Positions 18,633-27,867 are shown, numbered from the stretch's first letter. The stretch: 64,000 bases of DNA from Terrabacter tumescens (GCF_014646815.1 NZ_BMNZ01000005.1:79754-143753); one strand, 5' to 3'. Numbers and translations are program-made. The notes: generated by a model not told the origin, from the letters alone.

Positions 18633-19409
18633 ATGGCAAAGCGAATCGACGTCACCGACCTCAACGTCTACTACGGCGGCTTCAAGGCCGTCGAGGGCGT
18701 CTCGATGACGGTCGAGCCCCGGTCCGTCACGGCCTTCATCGGCCCGTCCGGCTGCGGCAAGTCGACCTTCCTGCGCACGCTGAACCGCATGCACGAGGTG
18801 ATCCCCGGCGGCCGCGTCGAGGGCAAGGTCATGCTCGACGACCAGGACCTCTACGCCAGCTCGATGGACCCCGTCACCGTGCGCCGCACCATCGGCATGG
18901 TGTTCCAGCGGCCCAACCCGTTCCCGACGATGTCGATCTACGACAACGTCGCCGCGGGCCTGCGCCTCAACGGCGTCAAGAACAAGAAGACGCTCGACGG
19001 CATCGTCGAGACCTCGCTCAAGGGCGCCAACCTCTGGAACGAGGTCAAGGACCGCCTGAACAAGCCGGGTGCCGGCCTCTCCGGTGGCCAGCAGCAGCGC
19101 CTCTGCATCGCGCGTGCGATCGCGGTGCAGCCGCAGGTGCTGCTCATGGACGAGCCGTGCTCGGCCCTCGACCCGATCTCGACGCTCGCGATCGAGGACC
19201 TCATCAACGAGCTCAAGAACGAGTTCACGATCGTCATCGTCACGCACAACATGCAGCAGGCGGCCCGCGTCTCGGACCGGACGGCCTTCTTCAACCTCAA
19301 GGCGACCGGTGAGCCGGGCCGTCTCGTCGAGATCGGTGACACGACGCGGATCTTCAACAACCCGACCGAGCAGGCCACCGAGGACTACATCTCCGGCCGC
19401 TTCGGCTGA
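18633..19409 (+). CDS. pstB: Phosphate ABC transporter ATP-binding protein
   Basis: A 258-residue ABC ATPase. Walker A is GPSGCGKST at residues 37-45, the signature is [14 protein letters not shown], Walker B is VLLMDEP, and the switch histidine is in IVTHNMQQA. The segment [20 protein letters not shown] is typical of PstB. It powers PstCA. The gene starts 20 bases after pstA with an AGAGAAAG ribosome site and ends the operon; a strong terminator follows. Confidence 0.96.
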   Translation: MAKRIDVTDLNVYYGGFKAVEGVSMTVEPRSVTAFIGPSGCGKSTFLRTLNRMHEVIPGGRVEGKVMLDDQDLYASSMDPVTVRRTIGMVFQRPNPFPTMSIYDNVAAGLRLNGVKNKKTLDGIVETSLKGANLWNEVKDRLNKPGAGLSGGQQQRLCIARAIAVQPQVLLMDEPCSALDPISTLAIEDLINELKNEFTIVIVTHNMQQAARVSDRTAFFNLKATGEPGRLVEIGDTTRIFNNPTEQATEDYISGRFG

Positions 19410-19453
19410 GGGTCGTCGAGGCTCGCAGGCCCGCGGGCTTCGCAGCGACGCAG

Positions 19454-19491
19454 GAGAAGTGCCCACCCGAGGTCTCGGGTGGGCACTTCTC
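19454..19491 (+). terminator. Terminator of the pstSCAB operon
   Basis: A perfect 17-bp stem, GAGAAGTGCCCACCCGA (19454-19470) and TCGGGTGGGCACTTCTC (19475-19491), with a four-base loop and then TTA. It separates pstB from the convergent pit gene. Confidence 0.85.
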
Positions 19492-19556
19492 TTATGCCGT
19501 GTGGCGTTTGCCGTGTGGCTGTGGCCGCCCGGTGCGCGCCGGTCAGCGCGTGCCGG

Positions 19557-20561
19557 TCAGCGGAAGATCGACGTGGCGTACCAGGCGACGACGGCGACGA
19601 GGCCTGCTCCCGGGAAGGTGAGCACCCAGGCGCCGACGATGTTGCCGGCCACGCTCCACCGCACCGCGGAGAGACGCTTGGTCGCGCCGACGCCCATGAT
19701 CGCCGAGGTGATCGTGTGCGTCGTCGAGATGGGGGCCCCGAAGGACAGGCCGGCGACGTAGAGGATCGCCGCGGCCGTCGTCTCGGCCGCGAAGCCCTGC
19801 GGCGGCGTGAGGTCGATGATGCGGCGGCCGAGCGTGCGCATGATGCGCCACCCACCGGCATACGTCCCCAGGGAGATGACGATGGCCGAGAGCACGAGCA
19901 CCCAGATCGGGATGCTGTCGTCGGTGTGGTGCCCGGAGATGTTGAGCGCGAGCACGACGACACCGGCGGTCTTGGCGGCGTCCTGCAGGCCGTGGCCGAA
20001 GGCCATCGCGGCCGCCGACGCGGTCTGGGCCAACCGGAAGCCGCGCGTGACCCGGCCGGGGTTGGCGTTGCGGAAGATCCAGAAGATCGCCGTCATGACG
20101 AGGTAGCCGAGCACGAGGCCGATGATCGGGGAGGCGATCATCGGGATGATGACCTTCTCCCAGATGACGGTCCACTGCACGGCGACGCCGGCGACGAGCG
20201 CTGCGCCACCGAGGCCGCCGATGAGGGCGTGCGACGACGAGGACGGGAGCCCGAACCACCAGGTCAGCAGGTTCCAGCCGATGGCGCCGACGAGGGCTGC
20301 CGCGACGAGCCAGAGGCCGTCGACGCCCTGCGGCTGCTCGATGATGCCGGAGCCGATCGTCTTGGCCACCTTGGCGCCGAAGAAGGCGCCGAAGAGGTTG
20401 GCGACCGCCGCCATGGCGAGGGCCACCCGAGGTGTCAGCGCCCGCGTCGAGACCGAGGTCGCGATCGCGTTGGCCGCGTCGTGGAAGCCGTTGGTGTAGT
20501 TGAAGCCCATGGCCAGTGCGATGACCGCACCGACCCCGAGGACGGGGATGGTCGTGTCCAT
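19557..20561 (-). CDS. pit: Low-affinity inorganic phosphate transporter (PiT family)
   Basis: A 334-residue integral membrane protein of the PiT family, which moves metal-phosphate complexes with protons or sodium. The two inverted family repeats are visible: GFNYTNGFHDAANAIATSVS near residue 20 and AFGHGLQDAAKTAGVV near residue 190, plus PSSSSHALIGGLGG and GAPISTTHTITSAIMG. The ATG at 20561 lies seven bases after the stop of the DUF47 gene. Together with pstSCAB the cell has high- and low-affinity phosphate uptake next to each other. Confidence 0.93.
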   Translation of the reverse strand: MDTTIPVLGVGAVIALAMGFNYTNGFHDAANAIATSVSTRALTPRVALAMAAVANLFGAFFGAKVAKTIGSGIIEQPQGVDGLWLVAAALVGAIGWNLLTWWFGLPSSSSHALIGGLGGAALVAGVAVQWTVIWEKVIIPMIASPIIGLVLGYLVMTAIFWIFRNANPGRVTRGFRLAQTASAAAMAFGHGLQDAAKTAGVVVLALNISGHHTDDSIPIWVLVLSAIVISLGTYAGGWRIMRTLGRRIIDLTPPQGFAAETTAAAILYVAGLSFGAPISTTHTITSAIMGVGATKRLSAVRWSVAGNIVGAWVLTFPGAGLVAVVAWYATSIFR

Positions 20562-20568
20562 CAGTCGG

Positions 20569-21189
20569 TCAGGACTCCTTGACCGCGATGCCCTCGACGA
20601 CGTGGGCCACCTTCTCGAACGCATCGGCGGCGTTCTCGAAGCCGTCGACGATGGCCTTGACCTTGATCACGTTGACCGGGTCGGGCGAGTTGTTGAAGAG
20701 GGCGGCCACCATCTTGCGGTGGAGCGAGTCGGCCTGGTTCTCGAGGCGGTTGATCTCGATCCAGTAGCTCTTGAGGTCCTTCATCGAGCGCAGCCGCGGC
20801 ATGGCCTCGGCGGTCACCTCGGCCATGCGAGCGAGGATCTCGAACTGCTCGGCGAGACCCTCGGGGATCTCACCCATGCGGTAGAGCACGATGAGGTCGG
20901 CGGTCTCCTCGATGTAGTCCATGCAGTCGTCGAGGGACGCGGCGAGGTTGTGGATGTCCTCGCGGTCGAACGGCGTGATGAACGAGCTGTTCACCTTGTT
21001 GATGAGCTCGTGCGTCGCGTCGTCGGCGGCGTGCTCGAGGTCCTTGAGCCGGTCAGCCACCTGCTGCCGCTGCGAGGGCTCGACCTCGAGGAAGCGGGTC
21101 AGCTCCCGGGTCGCCTCGACGAGGAGTTGTGCGGAGGAGGTGAAGAGAGTGAAAAAGCTCGTGTCCTGGGGTGTGAGGCGAAAACCCAC
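20569..21189 (-). CDS. DUF47 (PhoU-like) Pit accessory protein
   Basis: A 206-residue all-helical protein of the DUF47/PhoU-like family, commonly encoded just before pit genes and thought to regulate the transporter. Typical segments are RLKDLEHAADDATHELI, FITPFDREDIHNLAASLDDC and IEINRLENQADSLHRKMVA. The GTG at 21189 (VGFRLTPQD) matches the family start; longer in-frame extensions are not conserved-looking. The pit gene follows after seven bases. Confidence 0.9.
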   Translation of the reverse strand: MGFRLTPQDTSFFTLFTSSAQLLVEATRELTRFLEVEPSQRQQVADRLKDLEHAADDATHELINKVNSSFITPFDREDIHNLAASLDDCMDYIEETADLIVLYRMGEIPEGLAEQFEILARMAEVTAEAMPRLRSMKDLKSYWIEINRLENQADSLHRKMVAALFNNSPDPVNVIKVKAIVDGFENAADAFEKVAHVVEGIAVKES

Positions 21190-21277
21190 GGGGATGCTCC
21201 GGTCGATCGAGGGCTGGTCCGGGGAAGATGCTACGGCGTCGAGGTCACTCCAGCGCAACCGAGCGTCAATCCGGCGT

Positions 21278-21496
21278 TCACCCGGCCGGGTCGACCCCCG
21301 CGTCGTCAGCCGTGTCGTCAGCCGGAGCGGGGTCGTCGTCCGCGGTCCCCTGCACCCCGAGCAGCTCGTCGACCTCCTCGGGCGTGAAGTGACGCGGACT
21401 GGACGAGGCGGCGACGACGAGGTCGCTCACCAGTTCGATCTCGTCGGCAAGGGCGACGTCGAGCAGGTCACCGGACCGCTCCTCGGCGGGCGTCAT
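21278..21496 (-). CDS. Small acidic conserved protein of unknown function
   Basis: A 72-residue protein. Residues ~18-48 (DEIELVSDLVVAASSSPRHF, then TPEEVDELLGV) look like a folded helical core of a type common among small actinobacterial proteins. The remaining C-terminus is Asp/Ala/Pro-rich and probably disordered. No named domain is recognised. The ATG at 21496 is preceded by a 357-base noncoding stretch. Confidence 0.6.
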   Translation of the reverse strand: MTPAEERSGDLLDVALADEIELVSDLVVAASSSPRHFTPEEVDELLGVQGTADDDPAPADDTADDAGVDPAG

Positions 21497-21853
21497 GGGT
21501 TCAATCTAGGCGCCCGCTCCGGGCCGCGTGGGGGGAAGGCCCCAAGCAAGATGGACATCCGCTCGTGGTACAAGGTTTGTCCCGGGACGGTTGCGCCGGC
21601 CATGCGGCGGGGCCGCGTCACGCGGCCCTCGAGCCGCCGCGGATCCCACGACAGGCCGGACGGGGAGGTTGCGTCGGGTCGGGAGCGCCTCTCGGCACAG
21701 GGCCGCTCGTAGCGGCTGAATTTGGGACCCGGGGCTACCACGACCCGACGCGCGTTCAAGGATAAAGGCGCCGATACGGATCACCAAAGACGTCAGGACG
21801 CAAGGGCCGAAGCCTCCCGGCTGCCGGCCCCACGGTGCGACGCGCGGGTCGGC
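21497..21853. other. 357-base intergenic stretch without a convincing gene
   Basis: Lies between two minus-strand genes and could hold the 5' leader of the 72-residue protein gene. It contains a hairpin GCCGCT-CGT-AGCGGC (21703-21717), an interrupted GGACA/TGTCC repeat on either side of 21560, and a locally AT-richer patch (about 21715-21800). The small open frames here have no protein-like composition. I compared it by eye with riboswitch, RNase P, SRP and tmRNA motifs and found no match. Confidence 0.4.
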
Positions 21854-22465
21854 TCAGTCGAGGGCGTCGGCACGCCACAGCCGGGCGCACACCGTGAGGT
21901 CCTCGGCCATGACGAGGACGTTGGCGGCCTGCTCGGCGGCCTCGTCACCGAGCGAGATGTCGGCACGTCCCGCGGAGACGACGCGGCAGAAGGCAGAGGC
22001 GCGTTCGAGCGCCACGGCCAGGTCGCCCTCGAAGACGCCACGCAGCACCTCGTCGATGACACGGCTCATCTCCTGGGGCCCAGGCGGCTCGGCGGCCCCG
22101 GCGACGGCGTGGTTGGGTCCGGTGAAACGGATGCCCGCGGCATACTCCCGGCTGGCCTCCTCGGGGGCGCGACGGACCCACTCACGCAGCACGTAGAGAC
22201 GCCACAGCGCCCCGGGGAGCGAGCGAGCGGGACGCTGCGACCACAGCTCGGCGAGGGTCGACAGGCCGATGTCGTCGACGAGCGCGACGAGCTTGCGGGT
22301 GACGGCAGGGTCGGCGGCGGCGCGCCCGGCGTGCACGAGAGCCAGCGCCGTCTCGTGGGCGACGTGGATCTGCTCGGTGGGGTCGTAGGCGGGACCGTGC
22401 GCCTCGAGGGCCGCCTCGCTGAAGAAGGCCGGCCGTCTGGGGGCGCGGTGGTCGCTCTCGCTCAT
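21854..22465 (-). CDS. Conserved actinobacterial protein of unknown function
   Basis: A 203-residue, mostly helical, soluble protein. Segments such as LWRLYVLREWVRRAPEEASR and GVFEGDLAVALERASAFCRV recall a family found widely in Actinobacteria and often misnamed an RNA polymerase subunit; no function is established. It is divergent from the 22518 gene with 52 bases between them. Confidence 0.7.
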   Translation of the reverse strand: MSESDHRAPRRPAFFSEAALEAHGPAYDPTEQIHVAHETALALVHAGRAAADPAVTRKLVALVDDIGLSTLAELWSQRPARSLPGALWRLYVLREWVRRAPEEASREYAAGIRFTGPNHAVAGAAEPPGPQEMSRVIDEVLRGVFEGDLAVALERASAFCRVVSAGRADISLGDEAAEQAANVLVMAEDLTVCARLWRADALD

Positions 22466-22517
22466 CCCAGCAGGCTAACCCCCGGCACCGACGCCGCCCG
22501 TCTGGCACGCTGCGCTC

Positions 22518-23369
22518 GTGAGCTCACTGATGCCGCGCCTCGACCGCGTGACCCGCACGTTCTGGCGCACGACGGGACGACCCGTCGACCTCACCGGCGC
22601 GCACGCGTGGCTGGACGCGCCCGTGCACGACGGCTCTGTCATCGGCGACGCCTGGCTGGCGAGCGCCGCTGCACGCTGGGGCGGCCACGTGCGCGAAGAC
22701 GTCGACGGGGCAGGCCTGCTCCCTGATCTCACGGTGCTCGACGGCCCCGGTTTCAGGGCCGCCGACCTGCACCCCGACGTCCGTGACTTCTACGAGCACA
22801 CGTCGCGCTGGCGGATGGAGGTGTGGACGCAGTGGACCGCCGCCTTCCAGCCCGGCGGCGAGCTCGTGTCACGCTTCTTCGGCCGGCGCGTGCAGCAGCT
22901 GGCCCTGCCGATGCGGCCCCTCGACGTCGCGCACGGGATGGACAGCCGGGTCGCCGTCATCACCGACGCGGGCGGCGGTCAGCGGGCCGCCGGCTGGATC
23001 CGGTCGCTGCGGTCCACGGGCGAGTTCGTCTACAGCGGGTGCTACGCGAGCCGGGGGCTCCCCGGCGCCGACCGGGCGAGCGTGCACGTGACCTTCCCGC
23101 TCGAGGCCGGCAACGTGCAGGTCTTCCTGCGCCCCACGGTGCTGCCGGACGGTTCGCTGCAGCTCGACTCGCCACCGGGCGCCTTCGGCAGCGACGGCGC
23201 CTACGTCGTCGTCAGGGGGTCGGGCCGCGACCACGCGTCGCGCGCGCCGATCCACGAGCGCTTCCGCGTCTACGTCGACGGCGAGGGTGTGCTGCGCACG
23301 GACCACGAGCTGCGCATGTGGTCGGCGACCGCAGTTCGCTTGCACTACAAGCTGACTCGCGTCGGCTGA
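22518..23369 (+). CDS. Conserved hypothetical protein
   Basis: A 283-residue soluble protein I do not recognise. It has no signal peptide or membrane segment. The centre is aromatic-rich (YEHTSRWRMEVWTQWTAAFQ) and the second half looks like a beta-rich domain (VHVTFPLEAGNVQVFLRPTV) ending LHYKLTRVG. The GTG at 22518 is preceded by a CACGCT box six bases upstream and may be leaderless; ATG 22530 is an alternative. It is convergent with lutC. Confidence 0.65.
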   Translation: MSSLMPRLDRVTRTFWRTTGRPVDLTGAHAWLDAPVHDGSVIGDAWLASAAARWGGHVREDVDGAGLLPDLTVLDGPGFRAADLHPDVRDFYEHTSRWRMEVWTQWTAAFQPGGELVSRFFGRRVQQLALPMRPLDVAHGMDSRVAVITDAGGGQRAAGWIRSLRSTGEFVYSGCYASRGLPGADRASVHVTFPLEAGNVQVFLRPTVLPDGSLQLDSPPGAFGSDGAYVVVRGSGRDHASRAPIHERFRVYVDGEGVLRTDHELRMWSATAVRLHYKLTRVG

Positions 23370-23399
23370 CCGCTCGGGGACGATGGCGTATGCCGTGTG

Positions 23400-23984
23400 T
23401 CACCCGACGAGGACGACGTGCAGCGTGCGTGGGCCGTGGACGCCTTCGACGCGGTTCAGCTCGATGTCGCTGGTCGCCGACGGGCCGCTGATCCACGTCG
23501 TGGGCCGTGACGGGTCGAGCCGGCGCACGGCGGCCGGGACGTCGTCGACGACCTGGCCCGCTCGGACGACACAGACGTGGAGGTCGGGCACGAGCGTCAG
23601 CACCCGTCGACCCTCCCCCGGCCCGTGCGAGAGCACGATGGTGCCCGTCGACGCGATCGCGACCGTCGCCGTGGTGACCACGGCCGTGACGGCGTCGAGC
23701 TCGGTCGGGGTCAGGGCCGCGTCGGTGACCGCGCCCGGGACGGCATACGGCATCCCCTCGGGCACGACGACCGAGGCGCCGTCGGGCAGCGCCGCAGCGA
23801 TGGCGGCGTCGACGCCGTCGGGCGCGCACCGCACGACGGTGGCGCGGTAGTCGGCGACGCGCTCGGCGAAGAGGTCGACGTCGGGCTCGCGCTCGGGCCG
23901 GTCGAGGGCGGGCACGTCGACGGGGCGCCGGGCGGGGGCGACGGCGGCTCGGACGGCGGCGAGGATCTCGTCGCGCGCCGTCAC
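23400..23984 (-). CDS. lutC: Lactate utilisation protein C (LUD domain)
   Basis: A 194-residue LUD-domain protein, third subunit of the LutABC L-lactate oxidation complex. Typical features are VVVPEGMPYAVPG, ASTGTIVLSHGPGEGRRVL and DIELNRVEGVHGPRTLHVVL at the end. The GTG at 23984 overlaps the lutB stop (GTGA), giving coupled translation. It ends the lutABC operon and is convergent with the 22518 gene. Confidence 0.9.
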   Translation of the reverse strand: MTARDEILAAVRAAVAPARRPVDVPALDRPEREPDVDLFAERVADYRATVVRCAPDGVDAAIAAALPDGASVVVPEGMPYAVPGAVTDAALTPTELDAVTAVVTTATVAIASTGTIVLSHGPGEGRRVLTLVPDLHVCVVRAGQVVDDVPAAVRRLDPSRPTTWISGPSATSDIELNRVEGVHGPRTLHVVLVG

Positions 23985-25471
23985 CGGGTGCCGCCCTCGG
24001 TGCGCTTCCACCACGCGCGGAAGGACTCCGCCGGCGGGACGGGAAGGTCACGGGCATCGGTCCACGCCGCGCCAGGGCCGGGGAGGCGACCGAGCAGCCG
24101 TCGGCCCCCCGCCCGGCGACCGCGGTGGGTGAGGGAGGAGAGGGCGTCGAACGCACGGCCCGCGAGTCCCGACGCGCGCTCGGCGGCAGCGAGCCGCGCG
24201 CCCGAGCTGAAGGTCGCCGCAGTGGCGCGCATCGCGAGCGCCTCGGGCTTGGGCACGCCCGAGCGGTGCGCGTCGACGACCTGGGCGCGCAGGTCCACGA
24301 GGACGCTCGGGATGTCGATGCGGACGGGACAGGCCTCGAAGCAGGCGCCGCAGAGGGACGAGGCGTAGGGCAGCGAGTCGGTCTGCTCGTCGTGGCCGAC
24401 GCCCTTGAGGAGCGGGTTGAGGATCGCGCCGATGGGACCGGGATAGACCGAGCCGTAGGCGTGCCCGCCCGTGCGCTCGTAGACGGGACACACGTTGAGG
24501 CAGGCCGAGCAGCGGATGCACCGGAGCGCCTGGCGGCCGACCTCGTCGGCGAGCGCGCGCGTCCGACCGTTGTCGAGCAGGACGACGTGCACCTCCTGCG
24601 GCCCGTCGCCGGGCGTCACCCCGGACCACGTGGAGGTGTAGGGGTTCATCCGCTCCCCCGTCGACGACCGCGGCAGCAGGGTGAGGAAGACGTCGAGGTC
24701 GGTCCACGTCGGTACGACCTTCTCGATGCCGACCACCGACACGAGCACCTCGGGCAAGGTCAGGCACATGCGGCCGTTGCCCTCGGACTCGACGACGACC
24801 AGGGTGCCGGAGTCGGCGACGGCGAAGTTGGCGCCACTCACGCCGACCTTGGCGCGGAGGAACTTCTCGCGCAGGTGCAGTCGCGCCGCCTCGGCGAGAC
24901 GGGCGGGGTCGTCGGTCAGGTCGGCGGGTGCGGGGCGTCCGACCCGAGCCATCTCGCGCTCGAAGATGGCCCGGATCTCGGCGCGGTTGCGGTGGATGGC
25001 GGGCACGAGGATGTGGCTCGGCAGGTCGTCACCGAGCTGGACGATGAGCTCGGCGAGGTCGGTCTCCCACGCCGAGATGCCTTGCGCCGCAAGGTGTTCG
25101 TTGAGCTCCACCTCCTGCGTCGCCATCGACTTGACCTTGACGACCTCGTCGACGCCGTGGGCCCGGGCGACCTGCGCCACGACCTCCGAGGCCTCCTCGG
25201 CCGTGCGGGCCCAGTGCACGACGGCACCACGCGCCGTCAGGGACTCCTCGAGCCGCACGAGGTGATCGTCGAGGTGGAGCAGGACGTCGTCCTTGATGGC
25301 TGCGGCCCGGAGCCGGAGCGCCTCCCAGTCGTCGACCTCGGCCACGACTGCCGCCCGCTTGGCGCGGATCGTCGCCGTCGCGTGCGCGAGGTTGCTGCGC
25401 AGCTGCGGGTCGGCCAGGGCCTCACGGGCGGCGGTGGGGAACGGCGGCATGCCGACGAACGTGCGGCTCAT
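23981..25471 (-). CDS. lutB: Lactate utilisation iron-sulfur protein B
   Basis: A 496-residue protein with an N-terminal LUD domain and a C-terminal ferredoxin-type domain. Two [4Fe-4S] motifs are CIRCSACLNVCPVY near residue 320 and CGACFEACPV near residue 375. The segment VGVSGANFAVADSGTLVVVE is typical of LutB/YkgF. LutABC oxidises L-lactate to pyruvate. The ATG at 25471 overlaps the lutA stop by ATGA. Confidence 0.93.
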   Translation of the reverse strand: MSRTFVGMPPFPTAAREALADPQLRSNLAHATATIRAKRAAVVAEVDDWEALRLRAAAIKDDVLLHLDDHLVRLEESLTARGAVVHWARTAEEASEVVAQVARAHGVDEVVKVKSMATQEVELNEHLAAQGISAWETDLAELIVQLGDDLPSHILVPAIHRNRAEIRAIFEREMARVGRPAPADLTDDPARLAEAARLHLREKFLRAKVGVSGANFAVADSGTLVVVESEGNGRMCLTLPEVLVSVVGIEKVVPTWTDLDVFLTLLPRSSTGERMNPYTSTWSGVTPGDGPQEVHVVLLDNGRTRALADEVGRQALRCIRCSACLNVCPVYERTGGHAYGSVYPGPIGAILNPLLKGVGHDEQTDSLPYASSLCGACFEACPVRIDIPSVLVDLRAQVVDAHRSGVPKPEALAMRATAATFSSGARLAAAERASGLAGRAFDALSSLTHRGRRAGGRRLLGRLPGPGAAWTDARDLPVPPAESFRAWWKRTEGGTR

Positions 25472-26223
25472 CGGTCGACCCCTCGAGCGGTCGACCCCTC
25501 GGTCGAGGCCAGCACCTCGGCGAGGTGCATGACCCGGACGCCGGCCCGTTGCCGGGTGAGCACCCCGCCGATGTGCATGAGGCACGAGCTGTCGCCGGCG
25601 ACGAGCACCTCGGCGCCGGACTCGCGCACGTGACGGGCCTTGTCGGCGCCCATCGCCACGGAGGTGTCGGCGTTCTTGACCGCGAAGGTGCCGCCGAAGC
25701 CGCAGCACTCCTCCGCCTGTGGGAGGTCGAGCAGCCGGAGGCCGCGGACGGCACGAAGCAGCCGTTCCGGTCGGTCACCGACGCCGAGCATCCGCAGCGA
25801 GTGGCACGTGGGGTGGTAGGTGACCGAGTGCGGGAAGGACGCACCGACGTCCTCCACCCCGAGGACGTCGACGAGGAACTCGGACAGCTCGTGGACGCGG
25901 GGCGAGACGTCGGCCACCGCGGCAGCGAGCCCTGCGTCGCCGGATCGCCTTGCCACGATGGAGTGCTGGTGGCGGGCCGAGCCGGCGCACGAGCCGGACG
26001 GCGTGACGACGGCGTCGTAGCCCTCGAACGCGCGCACGAAGGTGCGAACGACCGGGACCGCCTCGTCGAGGTAGCCGGTGTTGACCATGGGCTGGGCGCA
26101 GCAGGTCTGGGCCGCGGGGAACTCGACGTCGACCCCCAGCCGGCGCAGGAGCGTGACGACGGCCTTGCCGGCGTCCGGGAACAGCGCGTCGTTGATGCAG
26201 GTCACCATCAACGCCACTCGCAT
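25468..26223 (-). CDS. lutA: Lactate utilisation iron-sulfur protein A
   Basis: A 251-residue protein of the CCG-domain (GlpC/HdrB-like) family. The first half has CCAQPMVNTGYLDEA and the second half HPTCHSLRMLGVGDRPE and EECCGFGGTFAVKN, which bind an Fe-S cluster or relay electrons. The start ATG is 26223. It is the promoter-proximal gene of lutABC; no lactate permease gene is next to it. The divergent neighbour is the SigB/SigF-type sigma gene. Confidence 0.93.
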   Translation of the reverse strand: MRVALMVTCINDALFPDAGKAVVTLLRRLGVDVEFPAAQTCCAQPMVNTGYLDEAVPVVRTFVRAFEGYDAVVTPSGSCAGSARHQHSIVARRSGDAGLAAAVADVSPRVHELSEFLVDVLGVEDVGASFPHSVTYHPTCHSLRMLGVGDRPERLLRAVRGLRLLDLPQAEECCGFGGTFAVKNADTSVAMGADKARHVRESGAEVLVAGDSSCLMHIGGVLTRQRAGVRVMHLAEVLASTEGSTARGVDR

Positions 26224-26326
26224 GCGACCACCCTCGCACAGCACGCGGGCGAGCGGGCGGGAGCGACCAGGCCTTCGGCCAGGGCGCCCCTGTAAGGCCG
26301 CTCTCGACCCCGTCCATGTCTAGGGC

Positions 26327-26355
26327 TTGTGCAATGTTGAGACTTTGTCTAGGGT
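26327..26355 (+). promoter_or_regulatory. Predicted sigma-70-type promoter of the sigma factor gene
   Basis: TTGTGC (26327-26332) and TAGGGT (26350-26355) with a 17-base spacer, 55 bases before the ATG at 26411. The intervening leader includes a possible ribosome site GGATGGAG. Confidence 0.5.
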
Positions 26356-26410
26356 TCCTGTCGTCGGTCAAGAAGGCGCCGCCACCCTGATTTCTTCGGA
26401 TGGAGCAGAC

Positions 26411-27199
26411 ATGACCGACCTTTCGCGCGGTCCCCGCAAGGACGCCCGCACCCGTGAGCTCATCACCACGTTCCGCACCTCGACCTCCGAGACCGAGAGG
26501 TCGGCGGCACTCGAGACGGTGACCCGGCTGCACATGCCGCTCGCCCGCTCCCTCGCCCACCGCTACTCCGGCAAGGGCCTCGACCGCGACGACCTCGAGC
26601 AGGTGGCTTTCCTCGCCCTGCTCAAGGCGATTCGTCGCTTCGACCTCGACCAGGCGACGGAGTTCGGCGCCTACGCGACGCCCACCATCACCGGCGAGCT
26701 GCGCCGCCACTTCCGCGACCACGGCTGGCTGGTGCGCCCTCCGCGCGGCCTGCAGGAGCGCCGCCAGCTCGTCACCGACGCCCGCACGCGTCTCGAGCAG
26801 ATGCTCGGCCACGAGCCCACGCAGGCCGACCTCGCCTCGGCGCTCGACCTGACGCTGGAGCAGGTCAAGGAGGCGCAGGTCGCCTCGACGAACCTTCGAC
26901 CGGCCTCGCTCGACGCGACCACGACGGAGGGCGGTCGCCCCGTGCTCGACCTCGTCGACGCGCGCGCCGACCACCAGACCGACCCCGGGCTCGACGAGGG
27001 CATCGTCGTGCGCACCGCGCTCAGCCGGCTGCCCGCCCGCGACCAGGAGATCCTCGAGCTGCGCTTCGCCCACGACATGACGCAGGCGGAGATCGCCCAG
27101 ACGATGGGGCTCAGCGCGATGCAGGTCAGCCGACTGCTGCGTCGCGTGCTGGCGGAGCTGCGCGAGCACCTCGACTCCGCGGAGCTGCTCAGCGCCTGA
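26411..27199 (+). CDS. SigB/SigF/SigG-family alternative sigma factor
   Basis: A 262-residue group 3 sigma factor. Region 2 includes LARSLAHRYSGKGLDRDDLE and QVAFLALLKAIRRFD; the -10 recognition part is GAYATPTITGELRRHFRDHG; region 3 is PRGLQERRQLVTDAR; region 4 ends LRFAHDMTQAEIAQTMGLSA with MQVSRLLRRVL. Such factors govern general stress, osmotic or differentiation responses and are usually held by anti-sigma RsbW-like proteins. No anti-sigma gene is adjacent, so control must come from elsewhere. Confidence 0.9.
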   Translation: MTDLSRGPRKDARTRELITTFRTSTSETERSAALETVTRLHMPLARSLAHRYSGKGLDRDDLEQVAFLALLKAIRRFDLDQATEFGAYATPTITGELRRHFRDHGWLVRPPRGLQERRQLVTDARTRLEQMLGHEPTQADLASALDLTLEQVKEAQVASTNLRPASLDATTTEGGRPVLDLVDARADHQTDPGLDEGIVVRTALSRLPARDQEILELRFAHDMTQAEIAQTMGLSAMQVSRLLRRVLAELREHLDSAELLSA

Positions 27200-27229
27200 C
27201 GTCGGTCGGTCACCGACCGTTCGTGCCTG

Positions 27230-27248
27230 CCGGACGTCGAACGTCCGG
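27230..27248 (+). terminator. Hairpin after the sigma factor gene
   Basis: Perfect 8-bp stem CCGGACGT / ACGTCCGG with a CGA loop, 30 bases after the stop codon. A second, almost loopless palindrome GGTCGGT-C-ACCGACC sits just before it at 27204-27218. Confidence 0.5.
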
Positions 27249-27269
27249 GACCACTCCTACCGTCGGGTC

Positions 27270-27830
27270 ATGACCACGACACAGACCACGGACCCGACCC
27301 CGTGGGAGCCGCCGCTGGCCGGCAATGACGTCGAGCAGCTCGTCGGCTCCCTCGAGCGCATGCGAGCCACCTTCCGGTGGAAGGCGGACGGCCTCGACGC
27401 CGCCGGACTCGCGGCCCGCGTCGGCGCCTCGAGCCTGACACTCGGAGGACTGCTCAAGCACCTCGCCTCGTGCGAGGACTACACCTTCACGCACAAGCTG
27501 CGCGGCGAGCCCATCGGGCCGCCGTGGGACGCGACCGGCTGGGACGGCAGCAACGACTGGGAGTTCGAGTCCGCTGCCCACGACTCGCCGGAGACGCTCT
27601 ACGCCCTCTTCGACGACGCCGTGCAGCGGTCGCGACAGCGGCTGGCCGACGCCCTCGACCGCGGGGGCCTCGGCCAGGAGGTCCACGCGTCGATGCCGGA
27701 CGGGCGGCACGCGAACCTGCGCCGGCTCGTCTCCGACTTCGTCGAGGAGTACGCCCGTCACAGCGGGCACGCGGACCTGCTGCGCGAGGCCATCGACGGC
27801 ACGGTGGGCGAGGACCCGCCCGACGGCTGA
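27270..27830 (+). CDS. DinB-family protein (DUF664)
   Basis: A 186-residue four-helix-bundle protein of the DinB/DUF664 superfamily, which includes mycothiol- and bacillithiol-dependent transferases. The conserved LGGLLKHLASCEDYTFTHKL and EEYARHSGHADLLREAIDG contain the three metal-binding histidines. In a mycothiol-producing organism a mycothiol-S-transferase role is plausible but not shown. TACCGT at 27258-27263 lies six bases before the ATG, suggesting a leaderless mRNA. Confidence 0.85.
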   Translation: MTTTQTTDPTPWEPPLAGNDVEQLVGSLERMRATFRWKADGLDAAGLAARVGASSLTLGGLLKHLASCEDYTFTHKLRGEPIGPPWDATGWDGSNDWEFESAAHDSPETLYALFDDAVQRSRQRLADALDRGGLGQEVHASMPDGRHANLRRLVSDFVEEYARHSGHADLLREAIDGTVGEDPPDG

Positions 27831-27840
27831 ACGCCGACGT

Positions 27841-27867
27841 CCGGTCACTACGCCTTCACGTGACCGG
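27841..27867. terminator. Hairpin between convergent genes
   Basis: An 8-bp perfect stem, CCGGTCAC (27841-27848) and GTGACCGG (27860-27867), with an 11-base loop, between the DinB and YbhB-like genes. A GGCATACG motif follows shortly after. Confidence 0.5.

Noticed and set aside
21497..21853. Riboswitch (c-di-GMP or c-di-AMP type) suggested by GGACGCAAGGGCCGAAGCC near 21800
   Set aside because: Only a short GACGCA stretch resembles a known class; the other conserved blocks are missing.
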